A program made the position numbers and the translations under genes. A stretch of DNA of 64,000 nucleotides, taken from assembly GCF_009683175.1 (NCBI RefSeq), contig NZ_WKKW01000004.1, forward strand, positions 62,001 to 126,000, given 5' to 3'. The notes beneath the pieces were generated by a model that was not told where the DNA came from, did not search any database, and saw nothing but the letters and a program-made list of their open reading frames with translations. The DNA comes from Bifidobacterium asteroides. GTDB lineage: Bacteria > Actinomycetota > Actinomycetes > Actinomycetales > Bifidobacteriaceae. Positions 27,752 through 37,129 of this stretch are shown here, in pieces (the first letter of the stretch is position 1; each line of letters opens with the position of its first letter).

Positions 27752-27765
27752 AAGGTGGCCACCTT
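27752..27765. promoter_or_regulatory. 14-bp palindrome upstream of pyrB
   Basis: AAGGTGGCCACCTT is a perfect palindrome lying 15 bases upstream of the pyrB TTG. It could be an operator or an RNA hairpin near the ribosome site. It is not the known PyrR-binding leader and no attenuator fits in the 70-base gap. The regulator is unknown; the role is inference from symmetry and place. Confidence 0.45.
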
Positions 27766-27806
27766 ATGTGACCTGAACAAGCATACGACCCCGGATGGAC
27801 CCAGGG

Positions 27807-30800
27807 TCAGCCCCCGTAGAAGAGCCGTTCCATGACCTGCCTGCAGCGGCGCATGGCGGCCAGCAGCTCGTTGACAAAGTGCTGGCCCCGGTGGGCCGGG
27901 TAGCCCAGGCAGACCGCGATACCTCCCAGAACCTGACCGTCATCAGGCAGGATGTCCGCCTGGGAAACACGTCCGGACCAGAGGAAGTTGGCGTTGCGGG
28001 CTGCGGTGCAGAGCACCCAGCTGCGGCGTAGGGCCTTGGCATCCTTGGTCTCGATGAGTCCCGCAGCCTCCAGGGCGTCCAGGGCTGTCAGCGTGCCGGT
28101 GACCTGCAGCTCAGGCTGATCGTGGGCATGACGCAGCTGGAGGAGCTGGACAGTCCATTCCACGTCAGACAGCCCTCCCCGGCCCAGCTTCAGGTGCCGG
28201 TCCCGGCGCACGCCGCGCGGCAGTCGCTCAGCCTCCATCCGGGCCTTGAGCCGGCGAATCTGTCCCAGCTCCTCCTCGTTGGGCGGCTGCTGGGGGTAGC
28301 GCAACGGATTGGCCGTACCCTCAAGAAAGGCCTTTGCCAGGTCCGCATTCCCGGCTGCAAACCTGGCCCGGATCAGGGCCTGATGTTCCCAGGTCTCGGA
28401 CCATTCGCGGTAGTAGCGCTGGTAGGAGTCCAGGGAACGCACCAGAGGACCCTGGCGACCTTCGGGGCGCAGGTCAAAGTCCAGGTCGATGCCAGGTTCC
28501 AGGCTGGCCCGTCCAGCCAGGACGGCCCGCAGGTCGGCAGTCACCCCACGTGCGAATTCCGCCGCCTGGTCCTGGTCGGCGCCCGAGGCTGGACGGTAAA
28601 TCAGCATGATGTCAGCGTCCGAGTTGAAGTTGACTTCCCTGCCTCCGTAGCGGCCCATGCCGATCACAGCCAGATCTGCTGGTGCGCTAGCCTGTTCCAA
28701 ACGGTGGTCCACGGCCCAGTCCAAGGCTGCATTGATGGCTGCATCGTAGACATCGGACATGCCCGCCAGGCAGGCCTGCTGATCGTCCACACCGCTCATC
28801 CAGCCCAGCCCAATCCGCTCGATCTCCTGGCGGCGCATGGCCCGCACTGCGGTGGCGAACTCCTCCAACGAGTCCGCGTGCCGTGTCCGATAGGCTGCGG
28901 CGCGCTTGTCAAGGGTGGCCCGATCACGGGGGATCATGTCCTGGTCATGGCCCAGCCAGGTGACCGACTGGACGGACCGGGCCAGGGCGCCGGACAGATA
29001 GCGGGAGTTGGACAGGACGTGGCAGAGGCGGCGGGCGGCCGAGGTGGAGTCCCGCAGGAAGCCGAGGTAGGTGCTCTTGCCGCCGAAGTGCTCCTCAAGG
29101 GTTCGCCAGCCCAAGAGTCCCATGTCCGGATCCTGGCCCTCCCCCAGCCACTGGAGGACAGCGGGCATGAGAATACGGTTGATCCTCGCCGACCGGGTGA
29201 CCCCTGTGGTTAGAGCCGTGACGTGGCGGATGGCTGCATCGGGGTCGGCAAAGCCGATGGAGGCGAACCGGGCGCGGGCCGCCTGGGGGCGCAGGCTGAC
29301 CTCGTCCTCGTCCACCTGGGCGTTGATGGGCAGCATGGGACGGAAGTAGATGGCCTGGTGAAGGTTGCGGACCTCGATTCTGGTGGCCTGATATTGGGCC
29401 AGCATCTGGTCGGCATGCAGACCGAATGCCCGGGCCAGCCGCCTCAGATCGCGGTTGCTCTCCAGTTCCTCCAGGCTTGGCGGCCGTTTGCCAGGGGTGC
29501 CTGAACGGTTGATTTTCGGAAAGAGGTGGGTGCGACGCAGCTGCCACATCTGCAGACGATGTTCCATGACCCGTTCGAACCGATAGTCATGGTCCAGCTG
29601 GTCGCCGTGCTTGCGTGAAATGTAACCGCCACGGGACAGGGCCTGCAAGGCGTCAAGAGTCGCTGGACAACGCAGATCCTCGTCGCTGGAGCCATGGACC
29701 AGCTGGAGCATCTGGACGGTGAATTCCACGTCCCGCAGTCCTCCCTGGCCCAGCTTTATCTCGCGCTCCTTGCGGTCCTCGGGTATCAGCCTCTCCACAC
29801 GCTGGCGCATCCGCTGACAGTCGTAGACGAAGTTGGGTCGCTGGCAGGCACCCCAGACCAGGGGCGCGATCATGGCAGAGTAGCCCTGTCCCAGGGCCTT
29901 GTCGCCCGCAACCGGACGGGCCTTGAGCAGGGCCTGGAACTCCCAATTTTCGGCCCATTGTGCATAGTAGTCAGCGTAGGAGTCCAGACGACGGACCAAG
30001 GGGCCATCACGACCCTCGGGCCTCAGGGCAGTATCGACCTTCCAGAGCGGCGGCTCGGTCGAACCGGGGATGACCGACTGACAGACCCGCTGCAGGAGGA
30101 CCGCCATGGCAGTGCCCACGGCGATGGGATCGGTCCCCTTTGAATCCGCTCCCGATGCCGGCTCCACCAAGTACATGATATCCACATCGGACACGTAGTT
30201 GAGTTCCTGGGCGCCCAGTTTGCCCATGCCGATGACCGTCAGACGACATGAATCCGCGTCGGTAACCTGACGGCGGGCGATGTTTAGAGCCCCTTGAAGC
30301 GCAGCGTCGGCCATATCGGACAGGGCCCGGCTGATTGCTGGCTCCAGCTCCAGGGGATCCTCGGCTGCCAGATCCCGGGCCATGACGGCAGCCAGCTGCA
30401 GCCGATATTCGAACCGCAGCGCATCGGCGTAAGCCGCCAGCGAGGGCACGGAGTCCGAGTTTGCTTCCACCTTATCCAAGGCGTCAAGGACCCGCCTCTG
30501 CCTGGTTTCCGCCGGACAGTCAGCCAAGTGATCCGGATCCAGAGCGGCCGCCTTTACCAACTCCGGCCGCGAGCGCATCAGTCGGCCCATGGCCTCCGAG
30601 GCCCCCAGCACCCTGATCAGCGACTGGGCGGCCTCTTGGCTTTTCTGCGGAGATCCGGCCAGAAAGTTCGGTCGGTCTGCCTTCTGATACTGTTCCAGAA
30701 TCCGTATCAGTCCAGCAAGGGCTTCATCAGGATCGCAGGCCTGTCCCAGGGCTTGGATCAGTGTTTGCGCCAGAGCCTGGTCGTCCACGAGGCGGGCAAG

Positions 30801-30887
30801 CCGATCCAGCCGAACCCGGGCCTTGTCCAGGTCGTGCAACCCGAGGTGAATCAGGGTCGAAGTGGTCGGTCGCGCCGGATCTTCCAT
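27807..30887 (-). CDS. glnE: Bifunctional glutamine synthetase adenylyltransferase / adenylyl-removing enzyme
   Basis: 1026 residues. It adds AMP to glutamine synthetase to shut it down and removes it to activate it, under nitrogen signals. It has two nucleotidyltransferase halves. The first has VIGMGKLGAQELNYVSDVDIMYL with the metal Asp pair, the second VIGMGRYGGREVNFNSDADIMLIY. Each half is followed by an Arg-rich segment (LGQGGLRDVEFTVQMLQLVHG and LGRGGLSDVEWTVQLLQLRHA). Start ATG 30887 has AGGGG about 8 bases upstream. A consensus -10 lies about 65 bases before it. It is followed by pyrB. Confidence 0.96.
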   Translation of the reverse strand: MEDPARPTTSTLIHLGLHDLDKARVRLDRLARLVDDQALAQTLIQALGQACDPDEALAGLIRILEQYQKADRPNFLAGSPQKSQEAAQSLIRVLGASEAMGRLMRSRPELVKAAALDPDHLADCPAETRQRRVLDALDKVEANSDSVPSLAAYADALRFEYRLQLAAVMARDLAAEDPLELEPAISRALSDMADAALQGALNIARRQVTDADSCRLTVIGMGKLGAQELNYVSDVDIMYLVEPASGADSKGTDPIAVGTAMAVLLQRVCQSVIPGSTEPPLWKVDTALRPEGRDGPLVRRLDSYADYYAQWAENWEFQALLKARPVAGDKALGQGYSAMIAPLVWGACQRPNFVYDCQRMRQRVERLIPEDRKEREIKLGQGGLRDVEFTVQMLQLVHGSSDEDLRCPATLDALQALSRGGYISRKHGDQLDHDYRFERVMEHRLQMWQLRRTHLFPKINRSGTPGKRPPSLEELESNRDLRRLARAFGLHADQMLAQYQATRIEVRNLHQAIYFRPMLPINAQVDEDEVSLRPQAARARFASIGFADPDAAIRHVTALTTGVTRSARINRILMPAVLQWLGEGQDPDMGLLGWRTLEEHFGGKSTYLGFLRDSTSAARRLCHVLSNSRYLSGALARSVQSVTWLGHDQDMIPRDRATLDKRAAAYRTRHADSLEEFATAVRAMRRQEIERIGLGWMSGVDDQQACLAGMSDVYDAAINAALDWAVDHRLEQASAPADLAVIGMGRYGGREVNFNSDADIMLIYRPASGADQDQAAEFARGVTADLRAVLAGRASLEPGIDLDFDLRPEGRQGPLVRSLDSYQRYYREWSETWEHQALIRARFAAGNADLAKAFLEGTANPLRYPQQPPNEEELGQIRRLKARMEAERLPRGVRRDRHLKLGRGGLSDVEWTVQLLQLRHAHDQPELQVTGTLTALDALEAAGLIETKDAKALRRSWVLCTAARNANFLWSGRVSQADILPDDGQVLGGIAVCLGYPAHRGQHFVNELLAAMRRCRQVMERLFYGG

Positions 30888-31580
30888 GAATTATCCCCTG
30901 CCTTTCCTCAGGCTCCGCGACGACTCTGATATCTGCGGAACAGGTACAGGCATTATAGGGGTAACGGGTCGTCAGCACTTGCGGCCCTCCCGGAATGCAC
31001 AGAATATGGTGAAGATCAGGTTGGGTCATGGAACTTTGCTGCCTTCCCGAACTGCCTCAGCCAGACAGAGGATACGATAGCCAATGCCGGCGGAGCATAG
31101 GCGACTTCGCCATTCGCATCGACAACGCAACGAATCCCGAGGAGTGGTTCTGGGAGGCATCCTGAACACGACCTGGGACGTGTTTCTAAATCTCCTCCGG
31201 GAGACTTTTGAGCCTTTGCTTTTCCCTGACACCATCATTTCTAGGGAAGTGCTCCCTGTCCGCCATCCATTGTTGATTCCGCTCTGTGGCGGCTATGATA
31301 GCTGTCTATAGCGTCCACGCACACATTGATGTGTCAACAAGTCCGCAGGCTGATCATCGTAGAGGAGCTGACCTGGAATGTGTGAAACGGCTGTCTTGAT
31401 GCAGATGGGCGAGCCGATGGCCACCTTGTCCGTCATACATCAAGCGCTTGCGTTTCCAGAGCCGCGGCATTCCCCGGTCTGCCACGATCTGCAGGACGTT
31501 TCGCGGTTTTCACACGCATAGCATCATGCGCGGCACCAGAAAGGCCTTGCCCGAGCAATCATGAAAGAAGGAACCCTAGA
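30888..31580. other. 693-bp gap between glnE and a small membrane-protein gene
   Basis: No confident gene lies here. It holds the glnE promoter (-10 at 30952-30957 on the minus strand). Between about 31164 and 31312 it has a run of short inverted repeats: AACACG/CGTGTT (31165-31184), TCTCC/GGAGA (31191-31204), AGGGA/TCCCT (31243-31257), CCGCCA/TGGCGG (31260-31292) and GCTAT/ATAGC (31292-31312). There is also CAAGCGCTTG (perfect palindrome) near 31440. Weak small frames include 31028-31165 (plus), 31084-31311 (plus) and 31378-31521 (plus, 47 residues after a distant GAGGAG). None resembles a known protein. A TATGAT at 31294-31299 could be a plus-strand -10. Confidence 0.5.
30952..30957 (-). 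promoter_or_regulatory. Candidate -10 for glnE
   Basis: The minus strand reads TATAAT, an exact consensus -10. Transcription would begin near 30945 and give a leader of about 58 nt before the glnE ATG. No good -35 is seen 16-18 bases upstream, so an activator or extended contacts may be needed. Confidence 0.5.
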
Positions 31581-31901
31581 ATGCACTTGACCGATACCCT
31601 CCTGACAATCGTGTGCGCCCTGATAGGGCTGGCGATAGGACTGATCTATGGACTTCTGCCGAAGAAAAACGACAGAATGACCGATTCTCAGCAACGCTGG
31701 ATACCGGTCCTATCCTTGATCGGCCCCGGCCTTGTGGTAGTCATGATTCTGCTGGGACATGACCTGGCCTCCTGGTTGACCATAGGAGGGATGTTCCTTG
31801 GTCTGTTGCTGGGCATGATACCGCCGCTGAACAGGGCTGCACTCAAGGTCTGGCCATGGGTGAGGCCCCGCACCGACAATCAAGGCCGAAAGCGTCGCTG
31901 A
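31581..31901 (+). CDS. Small hydrophobic membrane protein, unknown function
   Basis: 106 residues with three predicted membrane segments: about residues 6-27 (TLLTIVCALIGLAIGLIYGLL), 45-60 (LSLIGPGLVVVMILLG) and 66-82 (LTIGGMFLGLLLGMIPP), ending in a basic tail (RPRTDNQGRKRR). No known family was recognised. The frame is supported by AAGAAGGAA about 9 bases before the ATG and by a strong terminator 33 bases after the stop. It stands alone between the 693-bp gap and metF, which runs the other way. The positive-inside tail and hydrophobic helices indicate a true membrane protein. Confidence 0.75.
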   Translation: MHLTDTLLTIVCALIGLAIGLIYGLLPKKNDRMTDSQQRWIPVLSLIGPGLVVVMILLGHDLASWLTIGGMFLGLLLGMIPPLNRAALKVWPWVRPRTDNQGRKRR

Positions 31902-31933
31902 AGGCAGAAAATCGCGCTTTGGCAGTCATCGGT

Positions 31934-31955
31934 GCGGGGCCTCCCCCGCTTTTAT
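31934..31955 (+). terminator. Terminator after the small membrane-protein gene
   Basis: A GC stem (GCGGGG at 31934-31939 and CCCCGC at 31944-31949) with a tight loop is followed by TTTTAT. It ends just before the metF stop codon (31960) on the other strand. Confidence 0.75.
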
Positions 31956-31959
31956 GCAG

Positions 31960-32841
31960 TTATTTATGGCTGCTGACCGGCTCCTCCTTGGCACCCGCCT
32001 GACGGAAGAGGTGACGGACGTTGTGCCAGATGCGCCTGGTGACCCCCGAGTGGTTCATGGAGTAGAGGTGGATGCCGTCCACCCCATGAGCCACCAGATC
32101 GGCGATCTGCTGAGAGGCGTAGATGATGCCCGCCTCGCGCAGGCTGGCCCGGTCGTCACCCCAGCGTTCCAGGATGGACTCAACAGCCGCCGGAATCCGC
32201 GCCTTGCAGACCTCGCTCATGTGCCGGACCTGGCCCTCGTTGGTGATGGGCATGATGCCGGCCTCGATGGGCACCTGGATGCCCGCTGCCCGAGCCCGGT
32301 CCAGGAAGTCCAGAAAATCGGCGTTGTCGTAGAAGAGCTGTGAAACCAGATGGTCCACGCCGGAATCGACCTTGATTCGCAGATTCTCAATGTCCTCCTC
32401 GGGCGAGGCGGCCTCCGGGTGGGTCTCGGGATAACAGGCTCCGTATATCGACAGGTTTGGCCGACGGGAGCGGATGTAGGCAGCCAGGTCACTGGCATGG
32501 TCGAAGACCCCGGCGGGCTCACGGCCCTCCACGCTGTCGCCACGCAGGGCCAGCACCGCTGCCACCCCTGCGTCGTCGAACATGTCCAAAGCCTGATCGA
32601 TCACCTCGCGGTCCGCGTACTGGGCAGTCAAGTGCGCCACCGCAGGGATGCCGTACTCGGTATGGATGGTCTTGGCTATGCGGGCCGTGGCCGTGCGGTC
32701 CGAGCGCCGGCCGGTCCCGTAGGTCACCGAGATGAAGTCGGGCATCAGCCCTTCCAGACCGTCCAAAGTGTCATAGATGGTACCCACCGGGGCATCGCGC
32801 TTGGGGGGAAAGACCTCCAGGGAAAAGATAGGTTCATGCAT
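31960..32841 (-). CDS. metF: 5,10-methylenetetrahydrofolate reductase
   Basis: 293 residues. It reduces methylene-THF to methyl-THF, the methyl donor for MetE. N-terminal [11 protein letters not shown] carries the catalytic Glu (about residue 9), then [38 protein letters not shown] for folate/FAD contacts, and [19 protein letters not shown]. Start ATG 32841 overlaps metE by 8 bases and has AGGAG 7 bases upstream inside the metE end, so it depends on metE translation. Confidence 0.95.
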   Translation of the reverse strand: MHEPIFSLEVFPPKRDAPVGTIYDTLDGLEGLMPDFISVTYGTGRRSDRTATARIAKTIHTEYGIPAVAHLTAQYADREVIDQALDMFDDAGVAAVLALRGDSVEGREPAGVFDHASDLAAYIRSRRPNLSIYGACYPETHPEAASPEEDIENLRIKVDSGVDHLVSQLFYDNADFLDFLDRARAAGIQVPIEAGIMPITNEGQVRHMSEVCKARIPAAVESILERWGDDRASLREAGIIYASQQIADLVAHGVDGIHLYSMNHSGVTRRIWHNVRHLFRQAGAKEEPVSSHK

Positions 32842-35170
32842 GATCCGACTCCTGACTGGACGATAGCTCCGCGCGCACCTGATGCGCGGCGGCCACCATG
32901 TGCTCCAGGCTGGGCCAGGTCTCCTTATCGCCTCGGGTCTTCAATCCGCAGTCGGGATTGATCCAGACCTTGGCCGCGTCCAGCTTCTTCAGGATGGCAT
33001 GGATCCGGTCCACGATCTCCTCGGTGGAGGGGATGCGCGGCGAGTGGATGTCGTAGACTCCGGGGCCTGCCTCGGTCTCGAACCTGGCCTCCTGGATGGC
33101 ATCCAGAACGGTCAGGTCGGAGCGGGAGGCTTCGAAGGAGATCACATCGGCGTCCATGGCATCAATGTCCTTGATGATGTCGTTGAACTCCGAGTAGCAC
33201 ATGTGGGTGTGAATTTGGGTAGTGGGTTTGACGCCGGAATGCACCAGCCGGAAGGCGGGGATGGCCCAGTCCAGGTATCGGCTGTGCCAGTCGGAGCGCC
33301 GCAGCGGCAGCTTCTCGCGCAGGGCGGCCTCGTCAATTTGGATGATGCGAATGCCCGCGGCCTCCAGGTCCAGGACCTCGTCTCGGATGGCCAGGGCCAG
33401 CTGACGGGTCTGCTGCTTGTGATCGATGTCCTCGCGGGGCCAGGACCAGTTGAGAATGGTCACCGGACCGGTCAGCATCCCCTTGACCACATGGTTGGTG
33501 CGGGACTGGGCATAAGAGGACCAGCGCACCGTGATGGGCCGGGCGCGGGAGATATCCCCCCAGACGATGGGAGGCTTGACGCAGCGGGTGCCATAGGACT
33601 GGACCCAGGCATTCCGGGTGAAGAGGTAGCCCTTGAGGTTCTGGCCGAAGTACTCGACCATGTCGTTGCGCTCGAACTCGCCATGGACCAGGACGTCCAG
33701 GCCGATCTGCTCCTGGTGATCGATGACCTGGTCGATCTTGCGGGCGATGAAGTCGTCGTAGTCCTCCTGGCTGATCTCCTTCTTACGCAGGCGGGCCCGC
33801 TCGGCGCGGACCTCGGCGGTCTGGGGGAAGGAGCCGATGGTGGTGGTAGGCAGCAGGGGCAGACCCAGCTCCTGGGCCTGGATCCTTTGGCGCTCGGGCC
33901 GGGCCGGGGTACGTACAAAGTCCTCGTCCTTAAGACCGGCCAGGCGCTGTTGCACCTGTGGGTCGGGCTGGACGCGGCTACCGTCGAAGAGCTTCTGGTT
34001 GTCGGCAAGGGCCTTGCTGGAGCGTCGCTGGTCCTCGTCGGCATCGGCCAGCCGGGCCAGGTCGTGCAGCTCACCCAGCTTCTCCAGGGCGAAGGCGAAG
34101 TGGGGCCGCACGGTGTCGGCATCCAGCCCATCCTCGTCGGCCACCGTGTAGGGCACATGCAGGAGGGAACATGCGGTAGCCACCACCACATTCGGAGTCA
34201 CCTGGTGCAGGGCATCCAGGAGGCCCAGGCTGACTGCATAGTCATTGCGCCAGATGTTGCGGCCGTTGACCAGGCCGGCGAAGATGGTGGTTCCCTCGGG
34301 CACGCCGTGCTCCTTGAGGGCCGCCAGATTCTCATCCCTGCCCTCGACCAGATCCAGACCGATGCCGTCGAAGCCCAGACCAGCCAGCCGTTCATAGCAG
34401 TCGCCCACATGGCCGAAGTAGGTGTTGAGCAGGACACGGACCTTGCCCTGGTCGCTCTGGCGGGCCTTGAGGATGGGCTGGTAGAGGGTCTCGAAGAGGC
34501 CCTGGTCGCCAGGCTCCTTGTCCAGGACCAGATAAGGCTCGTCCAGCTGTACCCAGTCGGCGCCCAGGCCGATGAACCGCTCCAGTATGGTCGCATAGGC
34601 CTTGGCCAGGTCCTGGACCAGCGCCGGGTCAGGATCCAGCAGCTCACCCTGGGGACCGCGTGCCAGCTTGAGGAAGGTGTATGGTCCGATCAGCACCGGC
34701 TTGGCGGCGATGCCCTGCTCGCGCGCCTCCCGGTACTCCTTGAATGGTTTGTCGCCTTCCAGGGCGATTTTGGTGTCCTGATCGATCTCGGGAACCAGAT
34801 AGTGGTAATTCGTGGTGAACCACTTCTTCATGGGCAGGGCGGTAACGTCACCCTGCTCCCCCTGGTAACCACGGCCCATGGCGAAGAGGGTGTCCTCGGG
34901 GCCCAAGCCCAGCTTCCGATAGCGCTCGGGCACGACGCCCAGAAGGATGGACGTATCCAAGATCTGGTCGTAGTAGCTGAAATCATTGACAGGAATCAGG
35001 TCGACGCCGGCCTCCTGCTGAAGCTGCCAGTGCCTGGCCCGCAGGTCGGCGGCTGTGCGCCGAACCTCGTCCAGATTCCGTTCGCCCTTCCAGTAGCCCT
35101 CGATGGCCCTCTTGAGTTCGCGGTGCGCACCGATGCGCGGGAACCCGGACACGGATGTAATCGCTGCCAT
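32834..35170 (-). CDS. metE: Cobalamin-independent methionine synthase
   Basis: 778 residues, the usual length. It transfers the methyl group of methyl-THF polyglutamate to homocysteine. N-terminal [23 protein letters not shown] is the family start. The zinc and homocysteine site is in the C-terminal half: HTHMCYSEF (zinc His and Cys), FEASRSD, and the last Cys in [13 protein letters not shown] 35170 has GGGAGG just upstream. It pairs with metF in a two-gene operon. No SAM or cobalamin riboswitch is visible in the 169-base leader, so control is likely by a protein. Confidence 0.96.
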   Translation of the reverse strand: MAAITSVSGFPRIGAHRELKRAIEGYWKGERNLDEVRRTAADLRARHWQLQQEAGVDLIPVNDFSYYDQILDTSILLGVVPERYRKLGLGPEDTLFAMGRGYQGEQGDVTALPMKKWFTTNYHYLVPEIDQDTKIALEGDKPFKEYREAREQGIAAKPVLIGPYTFLKLARGPQGELLDPDPALVQDLAKAYATILERFIGLGADWVQLDEPYLVLDKEPGDQGLFETLYQPILKARQSDQGKVRVLLNTYFGHVGDCYERLAGLGFDGIGLDLVEGRDENLAALKEHGVPEGTTIFAGLVNGRNIWRNDYAVSLGLLDALHQVTPNVVVATACSLLHVPYTVADEDGLDADTVRPHFAFALEKLGELHDLARLADADEDQRRSSKALADNQKLFDGSRVQPDPQVQQRLAGLKDEDFVRTPARPERQRIQAQELGLPLLPTTTIGSFPQTAEVRAERARLRKKEISQEDYDDFIARKIDQVIDHQEQIGLDVLVHGEFERNDMVEYFGQNLKGYLFTRNAWVQSYGTRCVKPPIVWGDISRARPITVRWSSYAQSRTNHVVKGMLTGPVTILNWSWPREDIDHKQQTRQLALAIRDEVLDLEAAGIRIIQIDEAALREKLPLRRSDWHSRYLDWAIPAFRLVHSGVKPTTQIHTHMCYSEFNDIIKDIDAMDADVISFEASRSDLTVLDAIQEARFETEAGPGVYDIHSPRIPSTEEIVDRIHAILKKLDAAKVWINPDCGLKTRGDKETWPSLEHMVAAAHQVRAELSSSQESDHA

Positions 35171-35339
35171 GAAACCTCCCAGTTTCGTCCTGATGTCTCC
35201 GGTCAGCCTATCAGCGGCGGGGGGAGGCGGGTAATTGGTGCAAATAAGGTGTCGCCATAAATTGAATCGATAACGACATGACAGCAGCCAGGTGATTATT
35301 GGTCGCCAAGACTGCCTATGGAAGATCGTCTACGGCTTC

Positions 35340-35909
35340 TTATGCCGGCCAGTCCCCCAGGTCCTGGGGGCCCAGAATGCCAAGCAAACGGGCCTGGTGG
35401 GTTCCCCAGTCGGTCAATGGTCGCTCAGATCCCAGCACGACCATGGTGGCCGGCGGCAGTCCAAGATTGAGCAGGTCCAGAAGGTCGGGATCGGAGTTGT
35501 CCTCGGCCAGCCATTGTGAGCAGATAGACATGGTGGGCTCATGACCTAGGATGAGGACCCGGCGGTCACGGTCCTCGGTCTGCGCCAGCTGGTCGAAGAC
35601 CGCCTGCATGCCGGATTCATAGAGGGATTCCCGGTAATCGACCCGCGGCCCGTCCCCCAGGGGCTTGAGCATGCCGTCCAGGGTCTGACGTGCCCGGGGC
35701 GCACCCGAGCAGATGATGCGGTCGGGCACCAGACCCAAAGCGGTCAATCCACGACCCATGATTCGGGCCTGTTTCAGGCCTCGGTCGGTCAGCTGACGGC
35801 TGCGATCACCCTGTGGCCCCTGGCGTTCGGTCTTGGCATGACGCATGAGCATGAGTGTCCGGCTGCACCTGCGCAGATCCTCGGCCTTCAGACCTTTTCG
35901 CAAACCCAT
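35340..35909 (-). CDS. SixA-like histidine phosphatase
   Basis: 189 residues. It belongs to the histidine phosphatase superfamily. The catalytic motif is LMRHAKTE (RHxKTE, about residue 23), followed by RQLTDRGLKQARIMG, and the second His is in LILGHEPTMS. In E. coli SixA removes phosphate from the PTS-Ntr phosphocarrier; here the partner is unknown. GAAAGGAAG precedes the ATG at 35909. It lies between the divergently controlled metE leader and trmI, with no sign of operon linkage to metE (169-base gap). Confidence 0.87.
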   Translation of the reverse strand: MGLRKGLKAEDLRRCSRTLMLMRHAKTERQGPQGDRSRQLTDRGLKQARIMGRGLTALGLVPDRIICSGAPRARQTLDGMLKPLGDGPRVDYRESLYESGMQAVFDQLAQTEDRDRRVLILGHEPTMSICSQWLAEDNSDPDLLDLLNLGLPPATMVVLGSERPLTDWGTHQARLLGILGPQDLGDWPA

Positions 35910-35989
35910 GCATACTTCCTTTCCCGGAGTCCCTATCAGGCGTCTTCTCCATTATGACAGAGCTGACTGAAGGCGCGGGTCATGAGCGA

Positions 35990-37123
35990 TCAGCTTTCCT
36001 GCTCCCTGCCGCCTTGAAGGGTGCGCACCTGATGATCCAGGTCGCGCAACACCTTGCGCAACTTACGATCGGAGACCCGGCGCAGCTCCAGATCCTCGAG
36101 ATCCTCCAGATCCTGCGTCTCACGCTCGTGATTGGATCCACTGATCTTTGCAGGCCGTCGGCCCTGATCCACGTCAGTCCGGTAGTCCTTGGTGGCCCGG
36201 ATATGTTTGCGTAGCGCCTGCTGACCGGGAGCCATGGCCCTGCTGGTCAAGAGGAAGCCGGTGTGCCCGATCATCTCATGCTCAGGTCGGACCGCCAGAC
36301 CGTCGGCCTTCCAGGAACGCTCCAGGCTCTCCATGATTTCTGGCTCGGTCCATCGGCCGTCTGCGCGCAGGGCCTCGGCAAGTCTGCTGAGCTGGGTGGT
36401 TGTGGTCACGTAGGCGGTCAGCACGCCACCGGGGGCCATGACCCGATATGCCTGCTCCAGGCGGTTCCAGGGGTCGAGCATGTCCAGAACAATACGGTCG
36501 AATCCGTCCTCGGGCAGGTCGGCCGCAACGGTGTCGAAGTCGCCGGTACGCAGATCCCACTGGGCAGGGCGCTGCCCAAAGAAGACCGTTGCATTGCCCA
36601 TGGCCACCCGGGCGAATTCCTCCCGTCGCTCAATGCTGGTCAGCTTCCCCTCCGTGCCGATGGCATCCAGCAGGCCCAAACTCATGGCCCCTGAGCCGGC
36701 TCCCGACTCCAGCACCCTCATGCCGGGACGGATGTCGCCCAGGAGAATGACCCTGGCCACATCCTTGGGGTACATGATCTGGGCGCCGCGAGGCATGGAG
36801 AGAATGTAGTCCTCAAGCCTGGGACGCATGACCGTGAAGGCCCATCCTCCGATGCCTCGCGAGGACTTCCAGGGCTTGGCCCTGTCAGGCGCCTCTGTAT
36901 CTGTGCCGGCATCCTGCAAGTGACGCATCCGGCGCCACCTGTCTGTCGAGATGGTCACCACCACGGATCCCTCGGGCAGGCCAATCATGGCCTCGTGCGG
37001 CAGGAGGCCATGGTCGGTCTGGGTCAGGCCGCCTGGCTCAAGCATGACCGTCAACTTGCGGCCACGACGGTCGGTCAGCTGGACCCGTTCCCCTACGCTC
37101 AGCGGTCCGCGCCTTAGGCTCAT
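35990..37123 (-). CDS. trmI: tRNA (adenine-58-N1)-methyltransferase TrmI family
   Basis: 377 residues. It makes m1A58 in the T loop of tRNA with SAM. An N-terminal beta-rich domain (residues 1-75) precedes the Rossmann methyltransferase core: YILSMPRGAQIMYPKDVARVI, the SAM motif VLESGAGSGAMSLGL (about residue 138), DRIVLDMLDPW (active-site region) and GGVLTAYVTTTTQL. About 90 charged C-terminal residues after TGFLLTSRAMAPG are rich in Arg, Glu and Leu (for example LEDLEDLELRRVSDRKLRKVL) and probably form coiled coil. Length is larger than the usual about 280 because of this tail. It starts 7 bases after the ABC exporter gene stop, so it is likely co-transcribed. Confidence 0.92.
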   Translation of the reverse strand: MSLRRGPLSVGERVQLTDRRGRKLTVMLEPGGLTQTDHGLLPHEAMIGLPEGSVVVTISTDRWRRMRHLQDAGTDTEAPDRAKPWKSSRGIGGWAFTVMRPRLEDYILSMPRGAQIMYPKDVARVILLGDIRPGMRVLESGAGSGAMSLGLLDAIGTEGKLTSIERREEFARVAMGNATVFFGQRPAQWDLRTGDFDTVAADLPEDGFDRIVLDMLDPWNRLEQAYRVMAPGGVLTAYVTTTTQLSRLAEALRADGRWTEPEIMESLERSWKADGLAVRPEHEMIGHTGFLLTSRAMAPGQQALRKHIRATKDYRTDVDQGRRPAKISGSNHERETQDLEDLEDLELRRVSDRKLRKVLRDLDHQVRTLQGGREQES

Positions 37124-37129
37124 GCCCCC

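Noticed and set aside
31028-31165. 45-codon plus-strand frame ending in NPEEWFWEAS
   Set aside because: The end looks protein-like, but it lacks a ribosome site and is too short to support.
31084-31311. 75-codon plus-strand frame in the large gap
   Set aside because: No ribosome site, overlaps several inverted repeats, and no resemblance to a known protein.
32882-35260. Plus-strand open frame of 792 codons
   Set aside because: It is the mirror of metE. Composition and absence of motifs show it is not coding.
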